Shown: positions 8,895 to 17,508 of the stretch, one piece after another
How the letters are laid out: every line of letters starts with the position of its first letter
Position numbering within the stretch: the stretch's first letter is position 1
Virus record (IMG/VR): IMGVR_UViG_3300046796_000451
Coordinates: 1 to 37,132 of that record
Direction: 5' to 3' (one strand)
From: a virus
DNA: 37,132 nt
Made by a program: the position numbers and the translations under genes
The notes under the pieces: model-generated
What the model was told of the DNA's origin: nothing
Seen by the model: the letters and a program-made list of their open reading frames with translations, nothing else
Databases searched by the model: none

Positions 8895-9029
8895 TTACTT
8901 CTTCTTGTTAGACTTGCCAGCTTTACTTAAGGCGATAGCAACTGCCTGCTTCTGAGGCTTACCAGCTTGCATCTCGGCCTTGATATTGTAACTGACTACT
9001 GATTTACTTGATCCATTGAGTAGCGGCAT
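8895..9029 (-). CDS. Small basic protein (44 aa)
   Basis: This micro-gene fills the gap between the 712-aa fibre gene and the adaptor. It reads MPLLNGSSKS, then YNIKAEMQAGKPQKQAVAIA, and ends KAGKSNKKK. The KAEMxxGKPxKQAVAIAL pattern is one I recognise from very short proteins in phage structural operons; their function is not known to me. The ATG lies 2 nt after the stop of the 712-aa gene, so translation is probably coupled. It is basic, lacks a membrane segment, and could bind nucleic acid or a virion partner. Confidence 0.75.
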   Translation of the reverse strand: MPLLNGSSKSVVSYNIKAEMQAGKPQKQAVAIALSKAGKSNKKK

Positions 9030-9031
9030 GG

Positions 9032-11170
9032 TTAAGCTCTTTCTTCTTCGCGTGTCTTGATGTCGAATCTAATGAGTTCCCAACGTGGGACTGTGGAGAT
9101 AGAAGGGGGTGGAACTGGAGGTACCGGAGGTAGAATTGCCTTCCTAGTGATCCATATTGGGCAAGACTGTGAAGCTCCAAATCGAGCTGTGGGGGCTATG
9201 GTAATTTGTGGAAGGAAGGCGGCGTTGGTATCTCCCCCAGGTGCGTAGCGAGCAAACTCATAATTCGGGATGAGATCACCAGTGGTAGAGATAGTTGAAA
9301 CATCACTCACCTTAACATTGCGGTACTCGCTGAAACCACTCTGAGTATAGCTGCCAAGAAAGTTGAAGGCTTCCTGAATCCAAACCCAGTAGGAATTGGG
9401 ATCGTCTAAGGCGTGAGTAAGGCGGTCTAGGAGGTTAGGTATGGCTAGTGAGCTAACTAATGCCCCCGCTGGGGTGTAGGTGTTGACAAGACCATCGTGG
9501 TTATTCTTGACAAAGGGGACTACGATATTTCCGTCCTGTAGGACTAGAATGTCGCAGGAACCACCTGAGATGTTTGGCCTAGTGTGGTAACCTACAGGGG
9601 CAGCCGTAAGGTCAGACATTGCAATGTTATTGACAAGGTCCCATCTCTTAATAGCGTTGTCGGTATTGGTTCCAACTGTATAGTAGAGGATGGTGTCGTC
9701 TAATGATACAGCCATTCCCATAAACACAAAACCTGTAATTGGGATATCCCAAATCGTAGCACCAGGTAACCCAGTAACAGAGTCAATAGTCGTAACTTTA
9801 GCTAATGTATTGCTCATTGCCTGTCCGACATAGAACGTATCGCTTCGATTACTTGTTACAAGGTAACCCCTATTGGTCATCGGAGGAACAGCTATTCTGC
9901 TGAAGAGGAGGTTTAGATCCGCATCATACATGAATAGGTATTCATTCGCGTCGATGACATCATCACCACTTAGAAGTAGAGTACCATTCGGCAGGCATTC
10001 TGTGTTGTTGGCGATAGGGAAGAGGTTCTTAAACTTAAGAGGTTGCCCTGTTGATGCACTTAGGAGAGCTAGAGGAAGCCCAAACTCACCATCTCCGTCA
10101 TCTGTAATAGCAAGAGAGCCTATTGGCACAACTTCATCAGGTGCTTTTAGTCCTGTATATAATAGGACGGCAGGGGTAACCGCTGTACCACCATGCGAGT
10201 GTACTTGGCAGTAGTAGGTATGGCCTTCAAAGACTGGGACTTGGATGGGAGCATTGAAGTTGCTACCATTGATAAACACTATGTAGTAGACACCATTGTT
10301 AGCGTTGTCTAAGCCATCATAGATATAGGTTTCTGGAACGTAGCCTGTGTTAAAGGTGCCATAGTTACAGAGACCAATGACCGTGTCACCTGCTACTGCG
10401 GTGTACTTAAACCATACATCGTGGGTGGTAGTGTCTCTTACATTCTCTACATAGGCTACAGGGAGAGCACCTAGGTCAATAGCGGTGGCAGGGGTAAGGT
10501 TGGGGATACCGCTGACAATGATTGGACCGTCAGATAAGGTAGCAGTTCCGACTAGTGTCCAGGTTCTATTGTTACCTGATACATCTGTGAGATCGGCTGG
10601 ACCTGTGAGAGGGGTGTCACAGAAGGGAGTCGCGTGGACGGCTGTAGCCGAGCACATTTCCGCTTTGATCTCGGTGGCCGTGAGCTTAGCTTGGAAGGAA
10701 CGGTAGTATTGGAAGGCAAGATTAGGTGAGACACCCGTTAAATCAAATCCAAGTCTTTCAGCAGCAAATGTAGCCGCACTAAGGTCTACAGCAGTGGCAG
10801 CCTGAAAGAGATTCCCATTCATATAGTATGAAGCTATATGAGTAGTGGCATCGTAGGTTACTGCAATGTGCGCCCAGATAGTTTGAATCTGAGTAGCAGG
10901 GTTTGTACTCGTTGTTGTCGGGACATTATTTTGTGAGAATAGAATTAAGTTGTCACTTAATGCTTCTGTAGAAAGATTAGAAGAGCTAATAGTTACTGCT
11001 GCTGCAGCAAATGTAGCATCTCCTAGAACTGATGCAGTCCTATTGTTCCCACTAACACGAGGTCCAGTAAAAGTCACCCAGTACATGAACGTGAAGTCAC
11101 TCGCAGGACTGAGGAAGCTGCCAGTTGTGCGGGCAAGGCCATTCCCTGTAGTGGTAAACTTAATCGCCAT
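9032..11170 (-). CDS. Receptor-binding type protein: LamG-like + PPC-like + beta-propeller-like (712 aa)
   Basis: Residues 1-215 look like a concanavalin/LamG sandwich (FTFMYWVTF, TIWAHIAVTYDATTHIASYYMNG, CDTPLTG). Residues about 225-345 fit a bacterial pre-peptidase C-like (PPC) domain: LTPATAIDLGALP, HDVWFKYTAVAGD, HTYYCQVHSHGG. Residues about 360-650 contain propeller-like blades (LPNGTLLLSGDDVIDANEYL, DDTILYYTVGT, LQDGNIVVPF). A Pro linker (PPVPPVPPPS) leads to a C-terminal tag ISTVPRWELIRFD...EERA. The downstream 3' neighbour is the 44-aa gene. The 978-aa gene just upstream has the same C-terminal plan and the same tag, so these are paralogues with exchanged N-terminal domains. Likely role: carbohydrate or surface binding on the tail. 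Confidence 0.78.
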   Translation of the reverse strand: MAIKFTTTGNGLARTTGSFLSPASDFTFMYWVTFTGPRVSGNNRTASVLGDATFAAAAVTISSSNLSTEALSDNLILFSQNNVPTTTSTNPATQIQTIWAHIAVTYDATTHIASYYMNGNLFQAATAVDLSAATFAAERLGFDLTGVSPNLAFQYYRSFQAKLTATEIKAEMCSATAVHATPFCDTPLTGPADLTDVSGNNRTWTLVGTATLSDGPIIVSGIPNLTPATAIDLGALPVAYVENVRDTTTHDVWFKYTAVAGDTVIGLCNYGTFNTGYVPETYIYDGLDNANNGVYYIVFINGSNFNAPIQVPVFEGHTYYCQVHSHGGTAVTPAVLLYTGLKAPDEVVPIGSLAITDDGDGEFGLPLALLSASTGQPLKFKNLFPIANNTECLPNGTLLLSGDDVIDANEYLFMYDADLNLLFSRIAVPPMTNRGYLVTSNRSDTFYVGQAMSNTLAKVTTIDSVTGLPGATIWDIPITGFVFMGMAVSLDDTILYYTVGTNTDNAIKRWDLVNNIAMSDLTAAPVGYHTRPNISGGSCDILVLQDGNIVVPFVKNNHDGLVNTYTPAGALVSSLAIPNLLDRLTHALDDPNSYWVWIQEAFNFLGSYTQSGFSEYRNVKVSDVSTISTTGDLIPNYEFARYAPGGDTNAAFLPQITIAPTARFGASQSCPIWITRKAILPPVPPVPPPSISTVPRWELIRFDIKTREEERA

Positions 11171-14106
11171 TAAGCCCTCTCCTCATCTCTAGGCTTAGCA
11201 TCGAACCTATGAAGTTCCCATCTAGGGATTGTGGAGATAATGGGGTTAGGAGGGTTAGGTGGAGCGAATGGGTTAGCTCGATAGAGGACTATGGAGGTGC
11301 AAGAAGCATAACCTAGCTGTGTCCAAACATCCACAACCTGTGCTCCGGTCTGCATGTCGAACTTGAAGAGGGAGGTGGAGTCCTGGTCGAGGACCCAGAA
11401 GAATCTACCGTCATCTTGAAGTTCTACGTCTGCTAAGGAGAGGGAACGATCTGGAGCATTAGTCGTATAGGTTGTTACAATGTTACCAGCTAGATCTGTA
11501 CGGTAGATATTAGAGCCGTTGGTGTAGAGCATCCCTCCATTAGGTGTGGTCGCGGTGATGGGTAGGGGGAAGACACCTTTGAGACCTGGGTTAGGACCGG
11601 TACCGACAGGGACTGTGGCAAAGTCGGGGAGTTGAGTATTACCTGCTACATCATAAGCTTTGATCTTGACACCACCGTTAGGTAGATACCATCCACCTGA
11701 GGTGTAATAGAAGATAGTACCAGTTGCTGGATCAAGCTGACCATAGTTGGATCCACCGACTTCCATAGCAGTTGTGCCAATGGTAGCTTCTGGGAATGGA
11801 GCACCTGGTTGATCATCAGCATGGATACAGTCTATGGTGTTAAGATCCCCTGTCCCATTAAGAGCTACAGTATCTTGGTAAGAGAAGAGGTTATCATCTA
11901 CGTGCTTGAAGCCATCTCCGAACCATCCCGCTGTGAGCATACCTGTATCGCGGGCAATATCGATGGCTGCGAGGTGGACATTATGAAAAAATGGATAGGT
12001 GCCGAAGTGTGAGCCTAGTGGGTCGCTCATGAAATCGATTTCAGCTGTGCCAATGTTAAGGGTGGCGAGGTCTACGATTTCAATAAAATCATAACCCTGG
12101 CCGAAGATCGCACAGTAGAGCCTAAGACCTGTATGATCTGGGGGACCATTGAAGTCCGTCATTGGACGAAGAGTGTAGTCGATGGCTAGCCCAGAGACAG
12201 CGAGTCCACCGAAACCGCTAGTAATGGCAGCAAGAACACCGTCTTTTGTGTAGCGGGCTACGAAACTTGCAGAGCCTAGAATAACATCCCCATCAGCTAG
12301 ATCTTGTGCATAGAGGACTTGGAACCGAACCATTCCGCCTGCAGAGGGTGAATGGTAAATATCACTATAACCTTCGACATAGAAGTAGTAGGTAGTACCA
12401 GCTACAGCATTAAAAATGCTATTAGAACAAGAAGTGATAGGAGTGTGTGTTGTGCCGTCAAGGAGGGTAACTCCTGGTCCACCATTGCCTGTCCAGACAT
12501 GGATATTTGTAGGCTGGACACTGCCAATTGTGTGAGGAATGACTTGACCATCACGCTCAGCTGTCCACTTATACCATAATGAACGAGTACCCTGATCGGT
12601 AGTGCGGTTGTCTAGGAAGCCACTATCGAATGGAAGGGTGCCGATATCCTGGGCAGTAGCAAAGGTGTTATTAGGAAGCGGGGTAATCGTGACTGTCTGC
12701 TCGACAAAGGTATGAGAGAAGTCAAAGTAGGATAGTCTCGGGAAACCATCGTTCTGCTCTGCATCTCCAGCAGTTGCATCAGCACATCCAGGACTATTGA
12801 TATCTAGAACACCATTACCTGCAATAGCAAGGCCACGATAGTTAGAGCAGCCATAGTGCATCCTTGCTACGTTCCATTTATTAGGTGGGAAGACAGGTGC
12901 TGGAAAGGAGGTAGCATTGGTTGCATGATAACCAAGTTCAATACAGACTCTATCACCAGCTTGACAAACTACTGAGTTGAGTGTCTGAGCACCTATAAGG
13001 TCACTGAAGGTAAGAGTGATAGGATTCCAAGGCTTGGTGTCTGTATACTTGTCTAATAGGGTTCCTCTAATAGTGCAGGAGTCACCAACTGAGACATACA
13101 TGTGGACTCTAAAATAACCTGTAGGGATTGGGTTACCCGTAGATGTATCATTTCTAACAATACCTACAGCAACACATAGGTTGAAGGTGCCATCTATGGT
13201 TTGAGCGGCTAGAGGAGGAGTGAAGTATCTAAACTGGAGTTCGTTAACTGTGTCTTTGTTTGTAGAGATCTGGTAAGCTTGGATGATTCCCCCATCACTC
13301 TTAAACTGGGAGAGTTCAAAGGGTCTATGCCAGTTAGAATATCCACCTGGTCCATCAGCGTTGCCGTCCCACTCACCATGCAGGGGACCATAGATGAAGG
13401 TTGGAAGACCTCTCGTAGAAAGGTAGTAGCGAGTACCGGATGAGGTTGAGGTGATGTCTTGCTGAAAGACAGCAATGATCCCTACGTTATCACCTGTGAC
13501 TGTACATTTCCATACATCAGTTGTACCTGGAACAGCTTTAGTTACACAGCCACTTGTAAGAGATGCCGCTGTCGCATTGCCACCAGTGTTCTGGGCAAGA
13601 TGGTTAATAGAAATATCTGCGTAGACTTGAACAGCTGGAAACTGATAGGGTTGAAAGATGTTGCCAAAGTTGTTGGCTGAGCCAGCTGCAACCATCCCAA
13701 AGATAAGTTGATGTGGTAGAGTTGTAGTAACAGCTGGGGCAATGTTAGCTGGGGCTGTAGCATTGGCTTGGGAGACAGCACTTACTACAATATCTCCACT
13801 TGTAAGACCGCCTGTGAAGGTGACGATATGTCCCTGTGCAGCTGTGGCTAGTCCTGTGATTGAGTAGCTAGCACCTTCGCCTGAGGCCCTCCTCCAGTAC
13901 ATCTCCCCACGAATAGCGCTACTAATATTCTGAGCTACAAGGGTCCAACCTGCAGGCATGGTCGCGTAGCTCGTCCCCTTGTGGGAGAGGCACATGATCA
14001 TGATATCACCATCAACTGTAGTGTTTGGTTTGGTGATAGAGAGGGAGGTTGTTCCGGTGGCTGAGATTGAGCGCTGTTTGATTCCCCAGCCTGGGGCGAT
14101 AGGCAT
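11170..14106 (-). CDS. Large receptor-binding type protein: beta-sandwich + PPC-like + propeller-like (978 aa)
   Basis: Residues 1-215 are a beta-sandwich like those in the 217- and 241-aa genes (TTSLSITKPNTTVDGDIMIM, MPAGWTLVAQNI, GHIVTFTGG). Residues about 225-465 form a second beta domain (TRYYLSTRGLPTFIYGP ... FSHTFVEQTVTI). Residues about 470-600 fit a PPC-like domain (NNTFATAQDIGTLPFDSGF, RSLWYKWTAERDGQ, TTYYFYVEGY). The next 300 residues are propeller-like, and the chain ends with PPNPPNP and IISTIPRWELHRFD...EERA. The SD of the next gene (GAGGAG) is embedded in the codons for the C-terminal EER, and the stop overlaps the next ATG as TAATG. Likely a tail fibre or spike component with ligand-binding function. 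Confidence 0.78.
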   Translation of the reverse strand: MPIAPGWGIKQRSISATGTTSLSITKPNTTVDGDIMIMCLSHKGTSYATMPAGWTLVAQNISSAIRGEMYWRRASGEGASYSITGLATAAQGHIVTFTGGLTSGDIVVSAVSQANATAPANIAPAVTTTLPHQLIFGMVAAGSANNFGNIFQPYQFPAVQVYADISINHLAQNTGGNATAASLTSGCVTKAVPGTTDVWKCTVTGDNVGIIAVFQQDITSTSSGTRYYLSTRGLPTFIYGPLHGEWDGNADGPGGYSNWHRPFELSQFKSDGGIIQAYQISTNKDTVNELQFRYFTPPLAAQTIDGTFNLCVAVGIVRNDTSTGNPIPTGYFRVHMYVSVGDSCTIRGTLLDKYTDTKPWNPITLTFSDLIGAQTLNSVVCQAGDRVCIELGYHATNATSFPAPVFPPNKWNVARMHYGCSNYRGLAIAGNGVLDINSPGCADATAGDAEQNDGFPRLSYFDFSHTFVEQTVTITPLPNNTFATAQDIGTLPFDSGFLDNRTTDQGTRSLWYKWTAERDGQVIPHTIGSVQPTNIHVWTGNGGPGVTLLDGTTHTPITSCSNSIFNAVAGTTYYFYVEGYSDIYHSPSAGGMVRFQVLYAQDLADGDVILGSASFVARYTKDGVLAAITSGFGGLAVSGLAIDYTLRPMTDFNGPPDHTGLRLYCAIFGQGYDFIEIVDLATLNIGTAEIDFMSDPLGSHFGTYPFFHNVHLAAIDIARDTGMLTAGWFGDGFKHVDDNLFSYQDTVALNGTGDLNTIDCIHADDQPGAPFPEATIGTTAMEVGGSNYGQLDPATGTIFYYTSGGWYLPNGGVKIKAYDVAGNTQLPDFATVPVGTGPNPGLKGVFPLPITATTPNGGMLYTNGSNIYRTDLAGNIVTTYTTNAPDRSLSLADVELQDDGRFFWVLDQDSTSLFKFDMQTGAQVVDVWTQLGYASCTSIVLYRANPFAPPNPPNPIISTIPRWELHRFDAKPRDEERA

Positions 14107-14108
14107 GG

Positions 14109-14285
14109 TTAGGGTTGGTCCTTATACTTCTCTATGAACTTATGAGCGTGAGAGACTAGATCTTTGACTGGAGTGCCTGGGGCATACATCCTACGAATGG
14201 TGTGGACAATAAGACCCATCTTCTTGGTTTTAGTGGCGTCTTTAACAGTCATGTACTGAATGGAGCGGGGGGATCCTATCGGCAT
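14109..14285 (-). CDS. Small basic hypothetical protein (58 aa)
   Basis: This is too short for usual ORF cut-offs, but it fills the space before the 978-aa gene with 2 nt to spare. The product starts MPIGSPRSIQYMTVKDATKT and has a central VHTIRRMYAPGTPVKDLVSHA stretch and a Lys-rich end (FIEKYKDQP). It is helical, basic and has no membrane segment. No clear SD precedes the ATG; a promoter (14340-14368) and the stop of a 35-codon frame lie immediately upstream, so it may be the first gene of a new transcript or be translated by re-initiation. I do not recognise a family. Confidence 0.65.
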   Translation of the reverse strand: MPIGSPRSIQYMTVKDATKTKKMGLIVHTIRRMYAPGTPVKDLVSHAHKFIEKYKDQP

Positions 14286-14383
14286 TGGAGTGAGTGGATG
14301 AGGGGGTTGATGAGGAAAAGGCGGCAGGTAATGACAAATATTATACCATAAATGACCCAGAATAGCAAGTATTTAGAGGGCAT
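14276..14383 (-). CDS. Candidate 35-aa single-pass membrane micro-protein
   Basis: The ATG overlaps the stop of the 106-aa gene in a TAATG junction, the same arrangement used by several certain genes here. The peptide is MPSKYLLFWVIYGIIFVITC followed by RLFLINPLIHSLQCR: one strongly hydrophobic helix (about residues 5-25) with basic flanks. Its stop overlaps the next start by 10 nt. No holin or other lysis gene is visible elsewhere in the window, so a membrane role is worth considering. Against it, a sigma70 promoter lies inside the same bases, which could explain the sequence without translation. Confidence 0.42.
   Translation of the reverse strand: MPSKYLLFWVIYGIIFVITCRLFLINPLIHSLQCR
14340..14368 (-). 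promoter_or_regulatory. Sigma70-type promoter for the tail-fibre segment
   Basis: On the minus strand, TTGCTA (14363-14368), a 17-nt spacer and a perfect TATAAT (14340-14345) preceded by TGG (extended -10). It lies in the only non-trivial gap in the fibre block and would drive the 58-aa gene and everything downstream (978 aa, 712 aa, adaptor, nozzle, ejection proteins). It overlaps the candidate 35-aa membrane ORF. Confidence 0.6.
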
Positions 14384-14703
14384 TAACTGGTTCTCACACC
14401 TGGCTTTACGGTGAATGTGCCTATCGACAAAACAGAGTAGTCATCGGTATTGGTACGGACTACGTCATAGACATAGGATCCTGGCTGGATTGAGGTGTTG
14501 TCTCTATCTATGATGACTTTGAAAGTGCCATTGGTAGGATCTACAAGGCTTCCATCAATGGAGCAGATGGCCGAGTTTGAGGTGTAACTTTTCTTCAGGG
14601 TGAAGGCGACAGTCCAATCAGTGATATCTTCAACTGGACTCATAGTGAAGTCGAGTTCGATGTCTTCACCCTTGTAGATTATGATGTCTTGGACTTTAGC
14701 CAT
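14383..14703 (-). CDS. Ig-like fibre/baseplate accessory protein (106 aa)
   Basis: Sequence pattern VQDIIIYKGEDIELDFTM, ITDWTVAFTLKKSY, GTFKVIIDRDNTSIQPGSY and VLSIGTFTVKPGV matches the small Ig-like domain that starts many phage upper-baseplate or fibre-linked proteins (BppU N-terminal-like). The length equals one domain. It sits 3 nt after the 933-aa repeat protein and couples by TAATG to the 35-aa frame. It probably mediates assembly of a fibre component; the exact partner is unknown. Confidence 0.75.
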   Translation of the reverse strand: MAKVQDIIIYKGEDIELDFTMSPVEDITDWTVAFTLKKSYTSNSAICSIDGSLVDPTNGTFKVIIDRDNTSIQPGSYVYDVVRTNTDDYSVLSIGTFTVKPGVRTS

Positions 14704-14706
14704 AGT

Positions 14707-17508
14707 TTAGCAGTGTGACTTGAGGGTGACTGTGGTGCCGTCTTCAGCGATTAGGATGATATCTGTGTCGCCATGAGCACGGAGGGTGACGGTAGTTCCA
14801 TCTGCAGCAATCATGTTAAAGGAGGTGAGGCTTGCTGCGAGTAGGTGGATGTTGGTGGAGTCTACCCCTATGAGTGGGATGACTACGCAGGGAGGAGCAG
14901 GAACTGGCGGTGGAACGAAGGGGATTGGGAGCCAGAACCCTGTCCATGGAGCCTCATACACTCGTGTTGGGATACGACGGATGTCTGGGCTTAGGAAGCT
15001 TGGAGTGTCACGATTTACCCTCTGGTCGAACTGTGGGAAGATGGTGACAGGTGTTACACGCTTGTAGTAGTTGTAGACAGGCTGTGAGAGGGTGAAGTGA
15101 TCGGTTTGTCTAACTGCGACATCCGGTGGGTACTTCGCCGCTACTTCATAACGTAAGAACTGCTTGAGTAAGTATGATCTAAACTCTGGTTGAAGAAGAG
15201 TGAAGTGATCGGTCTGTCGAGTGGTGTTATCAACAGGATACTTAGCTTCAACTTCATATCTAGGCCACTGCTTTAGGAGATAAGATCTAAGCTCAGGCTG
15301 GGATAGGAGGAATTCGAAGGTTGCCTGAGTTGTAGCTCCTGGGATTGGGTTGATTGAGCCTACAATATAGCGGTTACGTTCCTTGTTTAGGTATGAACGT
15401 CTCTCAGGTTGACCTAGAAGGAACTCGTAGAGTTGTTGGGAGGTTGCCCCTTCTAGCCTCTTAACTACATCAACTAGATAGCGGTTGAGGTTCTTGAGGG
15501 CGTAGCGAGCTTGGTCAGGCTCGTTGGTTGGGAAAATGTAAGAGTTGTTGTCCCTAGTAGCTCCGTCGAGTCGTGGTGGGGCTGGAACCTGGTATCTCTC
15601 TAATTCCTTGAGTAGGTAGGATCTAACTTCGGGCTGACCTAGAAGGAACTCATAACTTTGAATGTTAGGAGTGGTTCCTAGGATGGGCATGATTGCCTGA
15701 GTGATAAACCTATTTAGCTGAAGCTCTCTGTACGAAGCCATCTCTGGCTGAGAGACTGGAGGAATAGGTGAGGTGTCCTGAGACGTAGCACCTTCTAGCC
15801 TCTTAACTACGTCTACGATGTAGCGGTTGAGGGTAGACTTCTCTAGGTAGCTCCAGATTTCTGGCTGACTTAGAAGGAATTCATAGGTCTGCTGAGCAGT
15901 TGGCTCCTGAGGAGACTTGATTGCCGCTGTAATATAGCGGTTGAGTTGGAGAAGAGCATAGCGACGTAGTTCAGGTTGATTTGGGAAGAACTCAAACGAA
16001 CCCTGAGTAGTTGCCCCTTCTAGTCGTGGAAGGGCATCTACGATACGTCTAGCAATCGGATACCAGCGGTCGGGGATAGAGCCGTTGATTAGGGATGGGA
16101 TTAGCTGCTGAGAGGTAGCTCCATCGAGACGGGGCGGAGCACCTACAAGGTAGCGACTACGTTGAGTTAGCCTAGAGAACCAGTTAATCTCTGGTTGGTC
16201 TGGGAAGAACTCATACTTCTGTTGAGAGGTTGCACCATCAAATCTCTTGATGGGATCAACGATGTATCTATTTCTCTGGATGAAGCGGAGGAACTGTGTA
16301 GTCTCAGGCTGACCTGGGAAGAACTCATATGTCTGTTGGGCAGTGGGTTCCTGTGGACTCTTAATTGCTCCAACGATGAACCTATTGAATTGCAGACGTA
16401 GATACTGTGATAGCTCTGGTTGGGAGACAGGTGGAACTGGGAATGTTTGTTGAGAGGTTGCACCTTCGAAGCTCTTGACTGTGTCAACGATGTAACGGTT
16501 CCGTTGGATGAACCGTAGGAATGAGCTAGTCTCTGGCTGTGATGGGAAGAACTCGTAAGTTTGCTGAGAGGTGGCTCCTTCGAATCTTGGAAGTGCATCT
16601 ACAATCCTACGAGCAATTGGATACCATCTGTCAGGGATGGAACCATTGATTAGAGAGGGAATGAGTTGCTGATTAGTTGCACCCTCAGTGCGTGGGGGTG
16701 GGGCTGTGTTGAAGCGGAGGAACTGCTTAAGTCTATCGTAACGAGATTGATCGGGCTGGCTCTGGGTATATGGTGGATGTGTGTCGGTTACTGTTGTTAC
16801 GTCAAGGGCTGCTCTAGATGTATTGTAGACGAATTGACGCTCCTCAGCACCTATGATGAGAGTAACAGAGGAGCCTGTAACTGCTGTTACTGTATCAGTA
16901 ACTGTTGAGGGGTGGATGAGGATAGATGGCTGAACAAAGGGACGCTCATCGATTCCAAAGATGATGAGAAGGGGAACACCTGCTACGCTATCAGTGACTG
17001 TGGCTCCGCTGTGGATGGAGATGGGTGGAGCGAAGACGAACTGATTATCCTTCTTACCTCTTGGGGTGTTCGTTGGGAGGTTGAAGACATCTGTTTGAGT
17101 AGGTGCAGTTACGGTGACATGGATGGCAGCTGGAGAAGCAGGGTAGACAAACTGAGTTTCCTCAGGTCCCATGCTTAGGAGTAGGAGGACCCCTGTGACA
17201 TCACTCGGAATAATAATAATTGGGTCTACTTGAGGAGTTGGCCCAGTAAAGGATCTACGAATATTTTTAACAAGCTCAAATCTATTTATCTGGGGTTGAG
17301 AGATAGTAGATGGGAGCGTTGGGTGAGACTGTTGAACAGTTGCACCCTGATGAATCTGTGGAGCTGCAGCTACAATATAACGGTTATACTGAAGAAGAGT
17401 ATACTGAGACCGTTCAGCAAATCCTACTGGTGGAGTAGGGTGGGTTTGTTGGCGTGTTGCGCCTTGCTGCTCAGCGAGGGAGCGTGGAGCTGGAAGCTGG
17501 CGTAACAT
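14707..17508 (-). CDS. 933-aa repeat protein, candidate fibre shaft
   Basis: The protein is built from about 17 copies of a 33-40 aa unit with consensus GATSQQxYEFxxxQPExxxYL followed by RYIVDxxKRxE: two copies at residues 16-94 and fifteen in tandem at 276-829. Between them (about 95-275) are beta-rich segments with a different short repeat (LLLSMGPEETQFVY, LLIIFGIDERPFVQ, VTLIIGAEERQFVY). The C-terminus contains a Pro-rich linker (PFVPPPVPAPP) and two copies of AEDGTTVTL/AADGTTVTL. Nothing resembles an enzyme. Located between fibre domains, it is probably an elongated, flexible virion fibre or shaft. I do not recognise the repeat family. Confidence 0.8.
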   Translation of the reverse strand: MLRQLPAPRSLAEQQGATRQQTHPTPPVGFAERSQYTLLQYNRYIVAAAPQIHQGATVQQSHPTLPSTISQPQINRFELVKNIRRSFTGPTPQVDPIIIIPSDVTGVLLLLSMGPEETQFVYPASPAAIHVTVTAPTQTDVFNLPTNTPRGKKDNQFVFAPPISIHSGATVTDSVAGVPLLIIFGIDERPFVQPSILIHPSTVTDTVTAVTGSSVTLIIGAEERQFVYNTSRAALDVTTVTDTHPPYTQSQPDQSRYDRLKQFLRFNTAPPPRTEGATNQQLIPSLINGSIPDRWYPIARRIVDALPRFEGATSQQTYEFFPSQPETSSFLRFIQRNRYIVDTVKSFEGATSQQTFPVPPVSQPELSQYLRLQFNRFIVGAIKSPQEPTAQQTYEFFPGQPETTQFLRFIQRNRYIVDPIKRFDGATSQQKYEFFPDQPEINWFSRLTQRSRYLVGAPPRLDGATSQQLIPSLINGSIPDRWYPIARRIVDALPRLEGATTQGSFEFFPNQPELRRYALLQLNRYITAAIKSPQEPTAQQTYEFLLSQPEIWSYLEKSTLNRYIVDVVKRLEGATSQDTSPIPPVSQPEMASYRELQLNRFITQAIMPILGTTPNIQSYEFLLGQPEVRSYLLKELERYQVPAPPRLDGATRDNNSYIFPTNEPDQARYALKNLNRYLVDVVKRLEGATSQQLYEFLLGQPERRSYLNKERNRYIVGSINPIPGATTQATFEFLLSQPELRSYLLKQWPRYEVEAKYPVDNTTRQTDHFTLLQPEFRSYLLKQFLRYEVAAKYPPDVAVRQTDHFTLSQPVYNYYKRVTPVTIFPQFDQRVNRDTPSFLSPDIRRIPTRVYEAPWTGFWLPIPFVPPPVPAPPCVVIPLIGVDSTNIHLLAASLTSFNMIAADGTTVTLRAHGDTDIILIAEDGTTVTLKSHC
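15022..16683 (-). repeat. Fifteen tandem 33-38-codon protein repeats
   Basis: These bases encode residues 276-829 of the 933-aa protein. Units are 38, 37, 36, 35 or 33 codons long. Two units (16579-16683 and 16018-16122) are almost identical in protein (both contain NGSIPDRWYPIARRIVDALPR with the same flanks) yet differ at many third codon positions. Two others begin EPTAQQTYEF. Similarity is therefore at the protein rather than DNA level. Confidence 0.9.

Noticed and set aside
15022-16683. CRISPR array
   Set aside because: Repeats are 33-38 codons inside one long reading frame and are conserved in protein, not DNA.
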